Notes: generated by a model from the sequence alone, not told the origin. DNA of 64,000 nt from Spirochaetales bacterium (GCA_030604195.1 JAUVWI010000011.1:1-64000); one strand, 5' to 3'; positions 10,601 to 18,697 are shown, counted from the first letter of the stretch. A program made the numbers and translations.

Positions 10601-12179
10601 CATGTACTGGTTCCAGGGAAGGGAAATGACAAGGTACAATATGATGGTTGCTCTTGATCCGCAGCTATACGGGGTTAGAGAAACTAATTTTAACTGCGGG
10701 CCTGATGCAATGCTTTCATATCATGAAGCCAATATATTTGATATTGCTGAAAAACCATACCTTACTCTTCAAACTGACGGGCATAACAGTAATGCGCAGT
10801 TCGGTACCAGGACATTGGCTTTCAGTGAAGTAGTAAAAAACCATAAGCCTAATCCGGATTTAACACTTAATGATTTTAAAAAAGACCACCCGGATGCAGG
10901 GGATATTCATGACCGTTTACTTGGTATGCCGGATATGGGACTGGAAGGGGCATTAGCTGTGGCAGCTATTTTCAGGTCTATAGGATGCGATACCGAGGTT
11001 ATGCCCTCAAAAACGCAGGAAACAGAGGCTTATGCAAGAAAATACCTTATAACTAATAACTGCCTTCCTATGCATATATTGTTCGGGGGTAGTCTTGCAT
11101 GGATATACAATAAACAAAAACAGGGAATGGACCCTAATAAAGACCTTGCCTTATTTATACCAATGGCAGGCGGGCCGTGCCGTCTTGGCCAATACCATAT
11201 TATTACACGTTATTTCCTGGACCAATGCGGTTTTGACAGGGTACCTATTATTAATCCTGCTGCTTACCTTGACTGGGACAATATACCTGTTTCTTCAAAA
11301 AAAAGAGCTCTTATACGAAAGGGCATTGTAAAATCAACTATTGCTGTTGATGTTTTGCGTAATGCAATGTTGAGAACCAGGCCTTATGAATTAAATAAAG
11401 GAGATGCAGAAAAGGTATTTAATGATCATATTAAAGATCTTATCGAGATCATAGAAACAGGTTTTAATTTTAAAAAAATAGAAGAACTCATGTATAAAGC
11501 AGCTAAGGGTTTTCGATCAATACCTGCAAAAAAGGAACGCTTTCCAATGGTGAGTATGTTCGGTGAAATTTTTGTAAGAAGCCATGACGGCGCCAATGAG
11601 AACTCAATAAAAATGCTTGAAGAGAAAAAACTTGAAGTAGTGCCGCGACTTTTATCTGATATGTTTGAGTATAATAATAAAATGCAGCGCGCTGCTTACT
11701 GGAAAGAGCGCAGCTACGGAAAATGGGTAATTGCGCTTATAAAAGGCTTATACATGAATGTTGTGGATAAAAAGCTGACCGAACCCTTTAAAGAATATCT
11801 GGCAGAAAGGGCACAGAAAAGCCCTATTGAACTCTACAGCAAATTAAAAGAAGACAATATTTTTGATATAAAAATAAAGGGTGAAGCAGGTATTTCCATT
11901 GGTGAGTCATACGAGTTCATGAATGGAAATCTGGAAAAGGGGATCTGCGGTGTTTATCAGCTTGAACCCTTCGGATGTATGCAGGAGTGCGTAGCTACAT
12001 CAAAAATACAGTCTCTTATAGATAAAAAACGCGCAAAGGAAAAAGATAGTTCCAAACGTATAATTCCTTATCTGAATGGTGTGTTCGGGGATTCCGAGCT
12101 TTCAAATATGGAAGCTGAAAGGGCAATGTTTTCTGAAAAATGCTATACAAGAAAGGAATTAACTTCTTTAAAGGATTAA
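7623..12179 (+). CDS. giant acyl-CoA dehydratase activase (BadF/HgdC type, DUF2229)
   Basis: A 1518-residue protein of the family annotated as acyl-CoA dehydratase activase or YjiL-like. It holds two ASKHA-type ATPase domains: the first opens with GFDIGSDTINI (about 16) and has KCGGGSG (C about 144); the second opens with GMDGGSTTTKAL (about 379) and has CCMAGTGQ (about 511-518), the signature around the cysteine that ligates the bridging [4Fe-4S] cluster in activases. A DUF2229-type region with conserved cysteines follows, and the C-terminal third resembles dehydratase subunits. Activases use ATP to drive an electron into 2-hydroxyacyl-CoA dehydratases or benzoyl-CoA reductases, but the giant fused forms have no settled substrate. 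The gene is clearly A+T-richer, with more AAA/ATA codons, than its neighbours, which suggests transfer. No dehydratase partner genes are adjacent. Confidence 0.9.
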   Translation: MNSISGNENNKIYYAGFDIGSDTINIIVIDDKKEIEYAPPPLMHFGNPVTALKDAYRELIKNIDKDHIKTFAFTGSAGKLIAEVTQNPFYFDTIAISQGADIIDPLARYIFHIGAKDPYFFEIEKTENGRISSFVADHGTGTKCGGGSGILINKQIRRFFAEDFPVKLEDTDSAKDNVEKEKIMSQNRAKLQEQVEKMHKKGKNVILSSNKDLDVGGRCGVIIQSDMIHMQNSGEQIRNILKGMYTRIARNYKSDVVRTRHIDTNKRAIVTGSIFLNEYLAEIFSNELGIKVERPKHLEKIGAAGAALKALKEDRKSEFNTDNLESVIEAQKKEIKFAARLSSALDKVKEYPEDEKIKTTENELIIYHDIKNKTDVVIGMDGGSTTTKALVADASDLKIIAEICLDTDGKPLETAQKIFNELRIHLGDKINIKSIAYTGSSGEFYYRMFTDFKKHTGTPILDIIKDEITCHANGVKHYNPKVDTIFECGGQDAKFTVFDKSGNVKKAKMNLCCMAGTGQSMKNMLDMLGFDFDSFRDFALKAERTPIADEMCAIFTEAGILKLVSLNFSREEIAAAIAYGFMGGYANKFVGSESFGEFASAQGGPFKGKACLAALALHTGVKLHAFPHRQLFGALGAAITAYNEIKRIEASGEKGECLFRGLGLADIKFEKKVENCSAIIKDTCGVRDCKLQVYKINEEKIYSGGLCPKGNTASISRKVPDYVGRYKRFLTEELKKYSVTTEELSDNDGPRILIPRALHFLNEKGVLFTSFFSYLGFKVVISPESDDHIANLGVEHSHSEACYPSKLQNGHVAYLKKYLRPGIDKIFLVNFLGKGEKGAPQDQSKTCPFISGAGFAAKEAVKISSKDALLPTLFFNDNIYKLHNDLWLDFKRAFKGSNILSKYSKRKIKKAVLYSENAQKDFCNMIYAKGEEIVNGLKEKGKKTYIGIGRGYTLFDDKANSKIHQLFASKGLHFIPAFFLKQPDVDFSKIVHHMYWFQGREMTRYNMMVALDPQLYGVRETNFNCGPDAMLSYHEANIFDIAEKPYLTLQTDGHNSNAQFGTRTLAFSEVVKNHKPNPDLTLNDFKKDHPDAGDIHDRLLGMPDMGLEGALAVAAIFRSIGCDTEVMPSKTQETEAYARKYLITNNCLPMHILFGGSLAWIYNKQKQGMDPNKDLALFIPMAGGPCRLGQYHIITRYFLDQCGFDRVPIINPAAYLDWDNIPVSSKKRALIRKGIVKSTIAVDVLRNAMLRTRPYELNKGDAEKVFNDHIKDLIEIIETGFNFKKIEELMYKAAKGFRSIPAKKERFPMVSMFGEIFVRSHDGANENSIKMLEEKKLEVVPRLLSDMFEYNNKMQRAAYWKERSYGKWVIALIKGLYMNVVDKKLTEPFKEYLAERAQKSPIELYSKLKEDNIFDIKIKGEAGISIGESYEFMNGNLEKGICGVYQLEPFGCMQECVATSKIQSLIDKKRAKEKDSSKRIIPYLNGVFGDSELSNMEAERAMFSEKCYTRKELTSLKD

Positions 12180-12229
12180 TCACGAAAACGTAATAATGAC
12201 TGGCGAAAAATGGACTGTCTAAATCTGTC

Positions 12230-12258
12230 TTGACTTGACCACTTTAATTGACTATTAT
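12230..12258 (+). promoter_or_regulatory. promoter for toxin-antitoxin operon
   Basis: TTGACT (12230-12235) and TATTAT (12253-12258) with a 17-base spacer, 27 bases before the antitoxin ATG. Phd/YefM antitoxins normally repress such a promoter; no clear operator palindrome was found. Confidence 0.5.
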
Positions 12259-12284
12259 CTCTATTGAATAAAGGAGGTAATGGT

Positions 12285-12518
12285 ATGCAGACTATGGGAA
12301 TAAGCCAATTCAAAACGCATGCCTTGAGAATCCTGGATGGAGTTGCAAAATCACAGAAGGGTATAATTATAACAAAACGGGGCAAGCCGCTCGCTCGCAT
12401 AATTCCATATCGCAGTTCGGATATGCAGCCCAAGCCGGGCAAACTCAGCAGTTATCTTGTTTTTGAAAAAGACATTATATCTCCCCTTGGTGAGGAGATG
12501 TGGGATGCCTGCAAATGA
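12285..12518 (+). CDS. Phd/YefM-type antitoxin
   Basis: A 77-residue protein with the Phd/YefM fold signature: MGISQFKTHALRILDGV, then IIITKRGKPLARIIPY, and a C-terminal tail that would wrap the toxin. It binds DNA through the N-terminal part and neutralises the partner toxin. The start was set at ATG 12285 because AAGGAGG lies at 12271-12277; an in-frame TTG at 12264 lies in front of this site and is unlikely. It overlaps the toxin gene by ATGA, the usual coupling for these pairs. Confidence 0.88.
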   Translation: MQTMGISQFKTHALRILDGVAKSQKGIIITKRGKPLARIIPYRSSDMQPKPGKLSSYLVFEKDIISPLGEEMWDACK

Positions 12519-12913
12519 AGTATCTTCTCGACACTCATACATGGATCTGGTGGCACATGCATCCTGAGAATCTGTCACATAAGGTTATGACTTTGATCGG
12601 AGATACAAGCAAATATGATGAACTCCTTTTGTCAGCAATTTCTCCGTGGGAATTCAGCAAGCTTCTTGAAAAGGGAAGAATAGGAATTTCCTGTGATCCG
12701 GAAGATTGGATAAAAGAAGCACTTGATTTACCTAAGCTGAGGTTAGTTCATCTTTCGCCGGTTTTAGCCTATCGTTCTACAATTTTACCGCAGCCTTTCC
12801 ACGATGATCCTGCCGATCAGATTATTGTTGCATCAGCACGAGCAGAAAATGCGACTATTTTAACTAAAGATGAAAATATCCTCTTGTACAAACATGTTAC
12901 GAGTATTTGGTAA
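12515..12913 (+). CDS. PIN-domain toxin (VapC-like)
   Basis: A 132-residue PIN-domain protein, presumed Mg-dependent RNase of a VapC-type module. The first acidic residue lies in MKYLLDTHTWIWW, a Glu follows in SAISPWEFSKLLEKG, and the C-terminal acidic pair sits in FHDDPADQIIVASA and LTKDENI, so the acidic metal site looks complete. The start was set at ATG 12515, overlapping the antitoxin stop by 4 bases; a GTG at 12500 is in frame but less likely. It ends 5 bases before the convergent tRNA-Leu. Confidence 0.88.
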   Translation: MKYLLDTHTWIWWHMHPENLSHKVMTLIGDTSKYDELLLSAISPWEFSKLLEKGRIGISCDPEDWIKEALDLPKLRLVHLSPVLAYRSTILPQPFHDDPADQIIVASARAENATILTKDENILLYKHVTSIW

Positions 12914-12917
12914 TTAT

Positions 12918-13001
12918 TGCCCGGAAAAGGACTTGAACCTTCACGGGGGAACCCCCACTAGACCCTGAACCTAGCGTGTCTACCAATTTCACCATCCGGG
13001 C
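12918..13001 (-). tRNA. tRNA-Leu (anticodon CAG)
   Basis: An 84-base tRNA with a perfect 7-bp acceptor stem (GCCCGGA with TCCGGGC), a D arm, an anticodon stem CTAGG/TCTAG around loop TTCAGGG (anticodon CAG, codon CUG), a long class II variable arm and a T arm GTTCAAGTC. CCA is not encoded. The tRNA flanks the toxin-antitoxin pair and the A+T-rich activase gene, so it could have served as an integration site. Confidence 0.95.
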
Positions 13002-13010
13002 TTTGAGCAG

Positions 13011-13039
13011 AAACTAACAAATTATGGTGATGTTGTCAA
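13011..13039 (-). promoter_or_regulatory. promoter of tRNA-Leu
   Basis: Reading the minus strand, TTGACA (complement of 13034-13039) and TAGTTT (complement of 13011-13016) are 17 bases apart, placing transcription start just a few bases upstream of the tRNA 5' end. Confidence 0.5.
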
Positions 13040-13115
13040 TAAGGGCTGCAATTCCAATGGAATGTTTTAAGCTTTCCAATTCCCGGTAATTCTGTTATCT
13101 TCTATCCAGAAGATT

Positions 13116-13922
13116 ATGAGTGTATTCAAAGTACTTTATCTGGGTGAGATTGTCGGGAAATCCGGTATATTTTGCGTAAAGAAACTCCTCCCATCATTTA
13201 TAAAGAGCAACAAAATAGATTTTGTGATAGCCAATGGCGAGGGCGCCACCGGTGGTTTCGGCATTGGCAGGAATCATTCTATATATCTGCATAAAATGGG
13301 CATAGATGTGATCACTGCCGGAGAGTGTGTCTATTACAAAAAGGACATGGTGCCTCATATTCCCAGAGCAGCTTATATTTTACGGCCGGCAAATTATCCA
13401 TACGACAATCCGGGCAGGGGTTGGATGATCTATACCAGGGATCAACGGCAGATCGGAGTGATTTGTCTGCTCGGCCAGTCGGGGTTCAGGCGTGTTCATC
13501 TTGATAATCCATACCTGCTGGTCTCTCACCTGATAAAGAGGATCTCCGAGGTAACCCCGACAATTATTATTGATTTTCATGCTGCGACTACAGCTGAGAA
13601 ATATACCATGTTTTACCATGTAGATGGAAAGGTATCTGCGGTTATCGGCAGTCATACCAAGGCGATTACCGCTGATGAACATATTTTACCCGGAGGCACA
13701 GCAGTAATAACTTCAGCGGGAAGGACAGGGAGCCTTAACTCAGTGGGGGGTCTTGACTCAGAAATTGAGATAAGAAAGTTTTTGACCCAGGTTCATGAGC
13801 TTTCCAAAGAGGCCTGGCAGCAACTGGAAGTCCAGGGTGTAATTGTGGAGCTTGATGAACAGGGCCGGGCTCTAAGTATAGAAAGGGTTCGGATTGCCTG
13901 TGAGGGGGGAACTGATGATTGA
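13116..13922 (+). CDS. YmdB-family (TIGR00282) metallophosphoesterase with degraded metal site
   Basis: A 268-residue protein aligning along its length with the YmdB/TIGR00282 family, known in Bacillus as a cyclic-nucleotide or RNA-active phosphodiesterase with a di-metal site. The fold landmarks are present: LRPANYP, DFHAATTAEK, GSHTKAITADE and LPGGTAVIT. The metal ligands are not: E11 stands where Asp is usual (LGEIVG), G43 for Asn (ANGEG), E70-C71 replace the Asn-His of GNH, and K182 replaces the second His of HTH. E42, H155 and H180 remain. It may be inactive, use different metals, or have become a binding protein. It overlaps the next gene by 8 bases. Confidence 0.85.
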   Translation: MSVFKVLYLGEIVGKSGIFCVKKLLPSFIKSNKIDFVIANGEGATGGFGIGRNHSIYLHKMGIDVITAGECVYYKKDMVPHIPRAAYILRPANYPYDNPGRGWMIYTRDQRQIGVICLLGQSGFRRVHLDNPYLLVSHLIKRISEVTPTIIIDFHAATTAEKYTMFYHVDGKVSAVIGSHTKAITADEHILPGGTAVITSAGRTGSLNSVGGLDSEIEIRKFLTQVHELSKEAWQQLEVQGVIVELDEQGRALSIERVRIACEGGTDD

Positions 13923-14361
13923 AAAAGGAATAGTAGATAAGGTAGAGGCTAAACTGATCACGGTAAGATGTGTGGATACTGAAAAATGCAGTTCCTGCGG
14001 CGGGGGGTGTGCCGGTGATAAGCAGGGACGGGTCTTTAAGGCTTTGAACAGCAGGAGTCTATCTTTAAAAAAGGGAGATCTGGTTGAGGTATACTTGAAC
14101 ACCGGCAGAGCCGTATGGAGCGGTTTTATGGTTCTTATTTTGCCCCTGCTGCTTTTTTTCCCTTTTTATTTTGCTGTCGCATATTTATTACCAGGAGCAG
14201 GAGAGGCAGTTAAAGTGCTTTCAGGAATAACCGGTATAGCGCTGGGTTTTGGGGTTAACTTAATCCGAAAACGGATTATAAAAGATAAAGATATGCCTGA
14301 GATCCGGAAAAAAGCAGATAACTTTATCCACAGGATGCCGGATATTACTGTTGGGAATTAA
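13915..14361 (+). CDS. SoxR-reducing-system RseC-family protein
   Basis: A 148-residue protein with the RseC/RnfE-associated layout: an N-terminal domain with cysteines C19, C25, C28 and C32 (CSSCGGGC), a small beta domain, two transmembrane helices (about 68-88 and 95-115), and a basic tail. RseC-family proteins accompany Rnf/Rsx complexes and help reduce SoxR or modulate sigma factors in proteobacteria; here no Rnf genes are in view. ATG 13915 was chosen because GAGGGGGGA precedes it and it avoids a longer start deep in the upstream gene. Confidence 0.82.
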   Translation: MIEKGIVDKVEAKLITVRCVDTEKCSSCGGGCAGDKQGRVFKALNSRSLSLKKGDLVEVYLNTGRAVWSGFMVLILPLLLFFPFYFAVAYLLPGAGEAVKVLSGITGIALGFGVNLIRKRIIKDKDMPEIRKKADNFIHRMPDITVGN

Positions 14362-15488
14362 CCCCTTTCCTGATCAGTCTGGTTGATTATCTCAGCCATC
14401 TTTCCCAGGGGTACAACCTTGTGAATAAAACCCTTGTCGATGGCAATCCGCGGCATACCAAAGACAATACATGACGCTTCATCCTGGGCTATGGTTAATC
14501 CTCCTGCCCGGTAGATAGCGCCGATCCCTTTAACACCGTCCCTTCCCATTCCGGTCATAATAATTGCCAGAGAGCGCCCGCCGTAAACCTGGAAAATTGA
14601 TGCAAAGAGTACATCCGCAGAGGGCCGGTGACCGTTAACCTCCGGATTTTCGGAGAGCCTTACAATTTTAGCCAGGGGCTTAGTTAAAATTTCCAGATGC
14701 TTATCACCTGGGGCAATCAGAATTCTTCCCGCCTTAATAATATCGCCATCCTCGGCTTCTTTGATTTCCAGTGGTGAAATCTTATCCAGGCTTTTGGCAA
14801 ACTCCTCAGTAAAACCGGCCGGCATATGCTGAACAACTAAGATCGGCACAGGCAGGTCACTTCTGATACCGGGACAGAGTTGTCTTAAGGCGTTGGGCCC
14901 CCCTGTTGAGATACCGATAGCTATGATCTCAATAGGCAGGGAACTCTGCTTCACCGGCGTGCCGGGTCCTGTTGCTAATCGGGCTTGTGCCTGTGGTGTG
15001 GCTGGTTGTGGGGAAGGCTGAAGCCTGGAAGAGGCCGCCACATTTGCCCCGCCGGCCTTACTTGCCCTCTCCTTTTTAAATTTTCCACCGTAGATTATTA
15101 TAAGCTCTACCAGTTGTTCTTTTGTTTTGTAAATATCCCTGGAGGCGGAACCTGACGGCTTAAGAACAAAATCTGAGGCGCCTAGCGAGAGGGCCTCTAT
15201 AGTAATTCCGGCGCCTTTATGGGCGATGGATGAGAGTATTACTACGGGTATCTTAATACCACGCTTTTTTCGTTCTTTAAGGAACTCTATGCCATTCATC
15301 TCCGGCATTTCCAGATCCAGAATAATAATATCCGGATTCATGGTTTCCAGTTTTTTAAGGGCGAAGCGGCCATTCATGGCTTTACCGATAACCTGAATGC
15401 CCTGAATGTCATCAAACATCCTGGAAACCAGGTTTCTGATAAGTGCGGAATCATCAACAATAAGTACGGATATCGGATTATCTTTCAA
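14358..15488 (-). CDS. cheB: CheB protein-glutamate methylesterase
   Basis: A 376-residue chemotaxis response regulator that demethylates or deamidates receptor glutamates. The receiver domain (1-125) has the acidic pair in LIVDDSA and phospho-acceptor D58 (IILDLEMPEMNG). A Pro/Ala/Gln-rich linker covers about 150-183. The methylesterase domain carries the catalytic triad S194 (GISTGGPNA), H221 (VVQHMPAGF) and D317 (GMGRDG). It follows cheR with an 11-base overlap, so both adaptation enzymes are made together. No cheA, cheW or receptor genes are in the window. Confidence 0.97.
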   Translation of the reverse strand: MKDNPISVLIVDDSALIRNLVSRMFDDIQGIQVIGKAMNGRFALKKLETMNPDIIILDLEMPEMNGIEFLKERKKRGIKIPVVILSSIAHKGAGITIEALSLGASDFVLKPSGSASRDIYKTKEQLVELIIIYGGKFKKERASKAGGANVAASSRLQPSPQPATPQAQARLATGPGTPVKQSSLPIEIIAIGISTGGPNALRQLCPGIRSDLPVPILVVQHMPAGFTEEFAKSLDKISPLEIKEAEDGDIIKAGRILIAPGDKHLEILTKPLAKIVRLSENPEVNGHRPSADVLFASIFQVYGGRSLAIIMTGMGRDGVKGIGAIYRAGGLTIAQDEASCIVFGMPRIAIDKGFIHKVVPLGKMAEIINQTDQERG

Positions 15489-16344
15489 CTTTATCTCCTG
15501 GTTTGTCCAGCCATTTGCGGTAAAAGGTTGCCCATTCGGTTTTCACGAATTCAAAACTGGTTTCCATACCGAAGAGGGATTCCGAATGACCTATAAAGAG
15601 AAAAGAATGTTCATTCATTACCTCCCAGAAGCGAGTTACCGAGGCTTTTTGGGATTCGGCGTCAAAGTAAATCAGGACATTACGGCAGAAAACAATATCC
15701 ATATTTCGTAAGCCGCTGTCATACTTAAGGTTATGATAATCAAATCTAACCAGACTCTTAATATCAGCTTTGATCTGATAACCGTCGCGTTTTTTTTCAA
15801 AATATTTACTGAGGTAGTAAGGGGGAACCCCGCTTATCCTGGTTTCCTGATAGAATCCCTCCTGGGCAGTCATCAAAGATTTCAGGCTCAAATCCGAGCC
15901 TGTTATTTCAACAGAAAAATGGCCGGGCAATTTTTCTTTTAAGACCATGGCAAGGGAGTAGGGTTCTTCACCGGTGGAGCAGCCGGCGCACCACAAACGC
16001 AGGCGGTTTGAGTTCTTTTTTCCTTTGTACCGGATAAAATGGGGGATCACATAGTTTTCAAAAGCGGCAAAATGAGCCGCGTTTCTAAAAAAGCGGGTTA
16101 GATTGGTGGTAACTGAGTCCAGCAGAATTTTCAGTTCCTCACGGTTCTGGAGGATGAGCTGATAGTAAGTGGATACCTGCTCAAGGGATGCAACCTTCAG
16201 TCTTTCCTTGAGCCTGCTTTCCAGTATAGTGCGGTTAGTGCTGGAAAAATGGATACCGCTTTCGTTATAGATGAGGGTGCTGAACTTTTCAAAGTCACTG
16301 TCGCTTAAGAAACCTGCCATTATTCGACAAAGTCTATTACCCAT
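15478..16344 (-). CDS. cheR: CheR chemotaxis methyltransferase
   Basis: A 288-residue SAM-dependent methyltransferase for chemoreceptor glutamates. The N-terminal helical domain ends with RNREELK and TNLTRFFRN, followed by the class I motif LWCAGCSTGEEPYS (SAM-binding Gly loop) and MDIVFCRNVLIYF. An alternative start at ATG 16320 would remove eight residues; neither has a clear ribosome-binding site. It is the first gene of the cheR-cheB pair and is divergent from the bifunctional nuclease gene. Confidence 0.96.
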   Translation of the reverse strand: MGNRLCRIMAGFLSDSDFEKFSTLIYNESGIHFSSTNRTILESRLKERLKVASLEQVSTYYQLILQNREELKILLDSVTTNLTRFFRNAAHFAAFENYVIPHFIRYKGKKNSNRLRLWCAGCSTGEEPYSLAMVLKEKLPGHFSVEITGSDLSLKSLMTAQEGFYQETRISGVPPYYLSKYFEKKRDGYQIKADIKSLVRFDYHNLKYDSGLRNMDIVFCRNVLIYFDAESQKASVTRFWEVMNEHSFLFIGHSESLFGMETSFEFVKTEWATFYRKWLDKPGDKVER

Positions 16345-16456
16345 GGAATATTGGTGTCAATAGCAGCTTTTTACAAGAATTTGAAATGGTTTTAACGGTT
16401 TTTTCTTTTTAACGGGCTATATTAATAATAGAACAGCAAATATTTGGAGAGCAGCA

Positions 16457-16960
16457 ATGATTAACCTCAAAATTAAGGGAATCGCACTTGACCAGAAAAC
16501 ACGTATGCCCATTGCAATCCTTAAAACAGCAGGCGGAGAGCGCTTTATTCCTATCTGGATAGGGCCTTTTGAGGCCAGCGCCATTATAATAAGAATGGAG
16601 GAGGTTTTTCCGCCCCGTCCTCTGACCCATGATGTGCTTGCCAATTTTCTTATAAAACATGGCTTCAAAGTAGAGAGGCTGGAGATCTATGATCTTGCCC
16701 CGGATAAGAGCTATTTTGCCCGATTGGTTTACAAAAAGAGGTTCAAACGTCATCGTATGGAGATTCGGCCCAGCGATGGTCTTGCCCTGGCTGTTCGCCT
16801 GGATGCGCCCATTGTAGCCAGTGAGAAGGTAGTCAGTGAACACCCTGATTGCCCCTGTTTTTATCAGGACAAGGATCCGGCTTGCTCAGAGATTATGTTC
16901 CTGGACATGGAAAGGGAACATGGTTATATGCAATACCACTCAAAAATCTTGTTTTCTTAA
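16457..16960 (+). CDS. bifunctional nuclease family protein (BFN/DUF151)
   Basis: A 167-residue protein of the DUF151/BFN family. The family signature is visible as FIPIWIGPFEASAI followed by PLTHDVLANFL and RPSDGLALAVRLDAPI. Plant and Thermotoga members have been linked to DNase/RNase activity, but the physiological role in bacteria is unsettled. A GGAGAG ribosome-binding site lies upstream of ATG. A strong hairpin overlaps its stop codon, so it is probably a single-gene transcript. Confidence 0.9.
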   Translation: MINLKIKGIALDQKTRMPIAILKTAGGERFIPIWIGPFEASAIIIRMEEVFPPRPLTHDVLANFLIKHGFKVERLEIYDLAPDKSYFARLVYKKRFKRHRMEIRPSDGLALAVRLDAPIVASEKVVSEHPDCPCFYQDKDPACSEIMFLDMEREHGYMQYHSKILFS

Positions 16961-16970
16961 CAAGATTTTT
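16942..16970 (+). terminator. intrinsic terminator overlapping the BFN stop codon
   Basis: A perfect 12-bp inverted repeat (AAAAATCTTGTT and its complement) around a 5-base loop TTCTT. The right arm ends in a T run, and the left arm begins with an A run, so it could work on both strands. The left arm encodes the last codons of the upstream protein. Confidence 0.75.
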
Positions 16971-16988
16971 GCAAAATTACAATCGGAG

Positions 16989-17038
16989 TCCATTGCGACC
17001 GGAGGAAGTCCTTTAGGGCAGTCGAAGACTGCAATGGG
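16989..17038. repeat. palindromic intergenic element
   Basis: CCATTGC near the left end pairs with GCAATGG near the right end, enclosing a GGAGGAAGTCCTTTAGGGCAG-like centre broken into two parts. The layout recalls the dispersed CATTGCGA...GCAATCT-type palindromes seen in many bacterial genomes, but only one clear copy is in this window. Confidence 0.45.
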
Positions 17039-17092
17039 ATGTAAGTATAGTTAATTGACATCTCCCCCCCTATCTAATAGTCTTAACAATAG

Positions 17093-18697
17093 ATGAGCAA
17101 ATATATTTTTGTAACCGGCGGTGTATGCTCCGGTCTGGGTAAAGGAATCGCTTCCGCATCTATTGGCAACCTTTTGGAGAGCAGGGGAATCAGTATCCGT
17201 TTGCTGAAGATTGATCCCTATATAAATGTAGATGCCGGTACCATGAATCCCTTTCAGCATGGTGAGGTTTTTGTAACAGATGACGGCGCCGAGACTGACC
17301 TTGATTTGGGAAATTATGAGCGCTTCACTTCCGCCCCTTTAAGCAGGGAAAATTCAATAACGACCGGCCAGGTATATCAGGAGGTTATTCGCAGGGAGCG
17401 TGAAGGAAGATTTCTGGGACGTACAGTTCAGGTCATTCCCCATATAACAGATGAGATTAAAAAGAGAATATTCAATATTGGAGAGCAGAAGGGGGTAGAT
17501 GTAACCATTGTTGAGGTTGGCGGCACCGTGGGTGATATTGAATCCATTCCCTTTTTAGAAGCAGCCCGGCAGTTCATTCATGATCTGGGCCGTGATGCTG
17601 TGCTTTTTATACACCTTACCATGGTACCCGGCGTGGCAGATGGTGAGTTAAAGACCAAGCCGACTCAACACTCGGTAAGATCCCTAAGGGAAATTGGTAT
17701 TCAGCCGGATATTCTACTCTGCAGGGCTGAAATACCCTTAAACAGCAGCTTAAAAAGGAAGATATCTCTTTATACAAATGTAGAGGAAGAGGCTGTTATT
17801 TCCGCCTACGATGTACCGGTTACAATTTATGAAATACCCCTGATCTTTGCTGAACAAAATCTGGATACTATTGTCATTAATAAATTGAAGCTGAAATTTC
17901 CGCCGGGTGATTTATCCGTCTGGAGCAGAATGGTGGAAACCTATTGTAATGCGGAACGGACAGTGAAAATCGGCATAGTCGGCAAATATATTGAACTTCT
18001 GGATTCTTATAAATCTATTTATGAAGCCCTCTATCATGGCGGTATTGCCAATAAGGTGAAGATAGAATTAGTTAAGATCGATTCCGATCAGATAGCAGCC
18101 ATCCCCGCAGAGAAATTTAATCTGGCAGGAGTAGCCGGCATTCTTATTCCCGGTGGTTTTGGCCATAGAGGCATTGAGGGCATGATAGCGGCTGCAAACT
18201 ATGCCCGTATTCAAGGGCTGCCCTGTTTCGGTATCTGTCTGGGAATGCAGGTTATGGTTATTGAGTATGCCAGGAATGTGCTTGCTCTTGACGGAGCCAA
18301 CTCCACTGAGTTTGATCAGGAAGCAGAATACCCGGTAATAAGTTTATTGGAAGAGCAGGTTGATATTAAGACCTTCGGCGCTACCATGCGTTTGGGAAGG
18401 AGCGAATCGCGGCTGGAAAAAGGCACGCTCATAAACTCGGCCTATGGCCGCGATGTAATATATGAACGCCACCGTCATAGATATGAAGTTTCTTCAATTT
18501 TTAAGGAAGCCTTGAAGCAGGGTGGCCTTATATTAAGCGGTTTTACGGCCGACTCGTTACTGGTTGAATCGATCGAGTGGCCAGAACATCCCTGGGGGTT
18601 GGGGGTTCAATTCCATCCGGAGTTTAAGTCCAAACCTATTGACCCTCATCCGCTATTCTCCAGCTTTATAGCTGCCTGCATTAACCGGAATGAGTAG
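17093..18697 (+). CDS. pyrG: CTP synthase
   Basis: A 534-residue enzyme aminating UTP to CTP with glutamine and ATP in the cytoplasm. The synthetase domain (1-270) begins with FVTGGVCSGLGKG, the ATP-binding loop, and contains MNPFQHGEVFVTDDGAE. The class I glutamine amidotransferase domain has the catalytic Cys in CFGICLGMQ, the HRHRYE segment, and the His-Glu of QFHPEFKS. It overlaps lptC by 8 bases and heads a long run of envelope and regulatory genes; CTP feeds CMP-sugar and phospholipid synthesis, which fits envelope neighbours. No strong ribosome-binding site precedes the ATG. Confidence 0.97.
   Translation: MSKYIFVTGGVCSGLGKGIASASIGNLLESRGISIRLLKIDPYINVDAGTMNPFQHGEVFVTDDGAETDLDLGNYERFTSAPLSRENSITTGQVYQEVIRREREGRFLGRTVQVIPHITDEIKKRIFNIGEQKGVDVTIVEVGGTVGDIESIPFLEAARQFIHDLGRDAVLFIHLTMVPGVADGELKTKPTQHSVRSLREIGIQPDILLCRAEIPLNSSLKRKISLYTNVEEEAVISAYDVPVTIYEIPLIFAEQNLDTIVINKLKLKFPPGDLSVWSRMVETYCNAERTVKIGIVGKYIELLDSYKSIYEALYHGGIANKVKIELVKIDSDQIAAIPAEKFNLAGVAGILIPGGFGHRGIEGMIAAANYARIQGLPCFGICLGMQVMVIEYARNVLALDGANSTEFDQEAEYPVISLLEEQVDIKTFGATMRLGRSESRLEKGTLINSAYGRDVIYERHRHRYEVSSIFKEALKQGGLILSGFTADSLLVESIEWPEHPWGLGVQFHPEFKSKPIDPHPLFSSFIAACINRNE

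Noticed and set aside
12500-12514. GTG start for the PIN toxin
   Set aside because: ATG 12515 overlaps the antitoxin stop in the usual ATGA form and starts exactly at the PIN domain.
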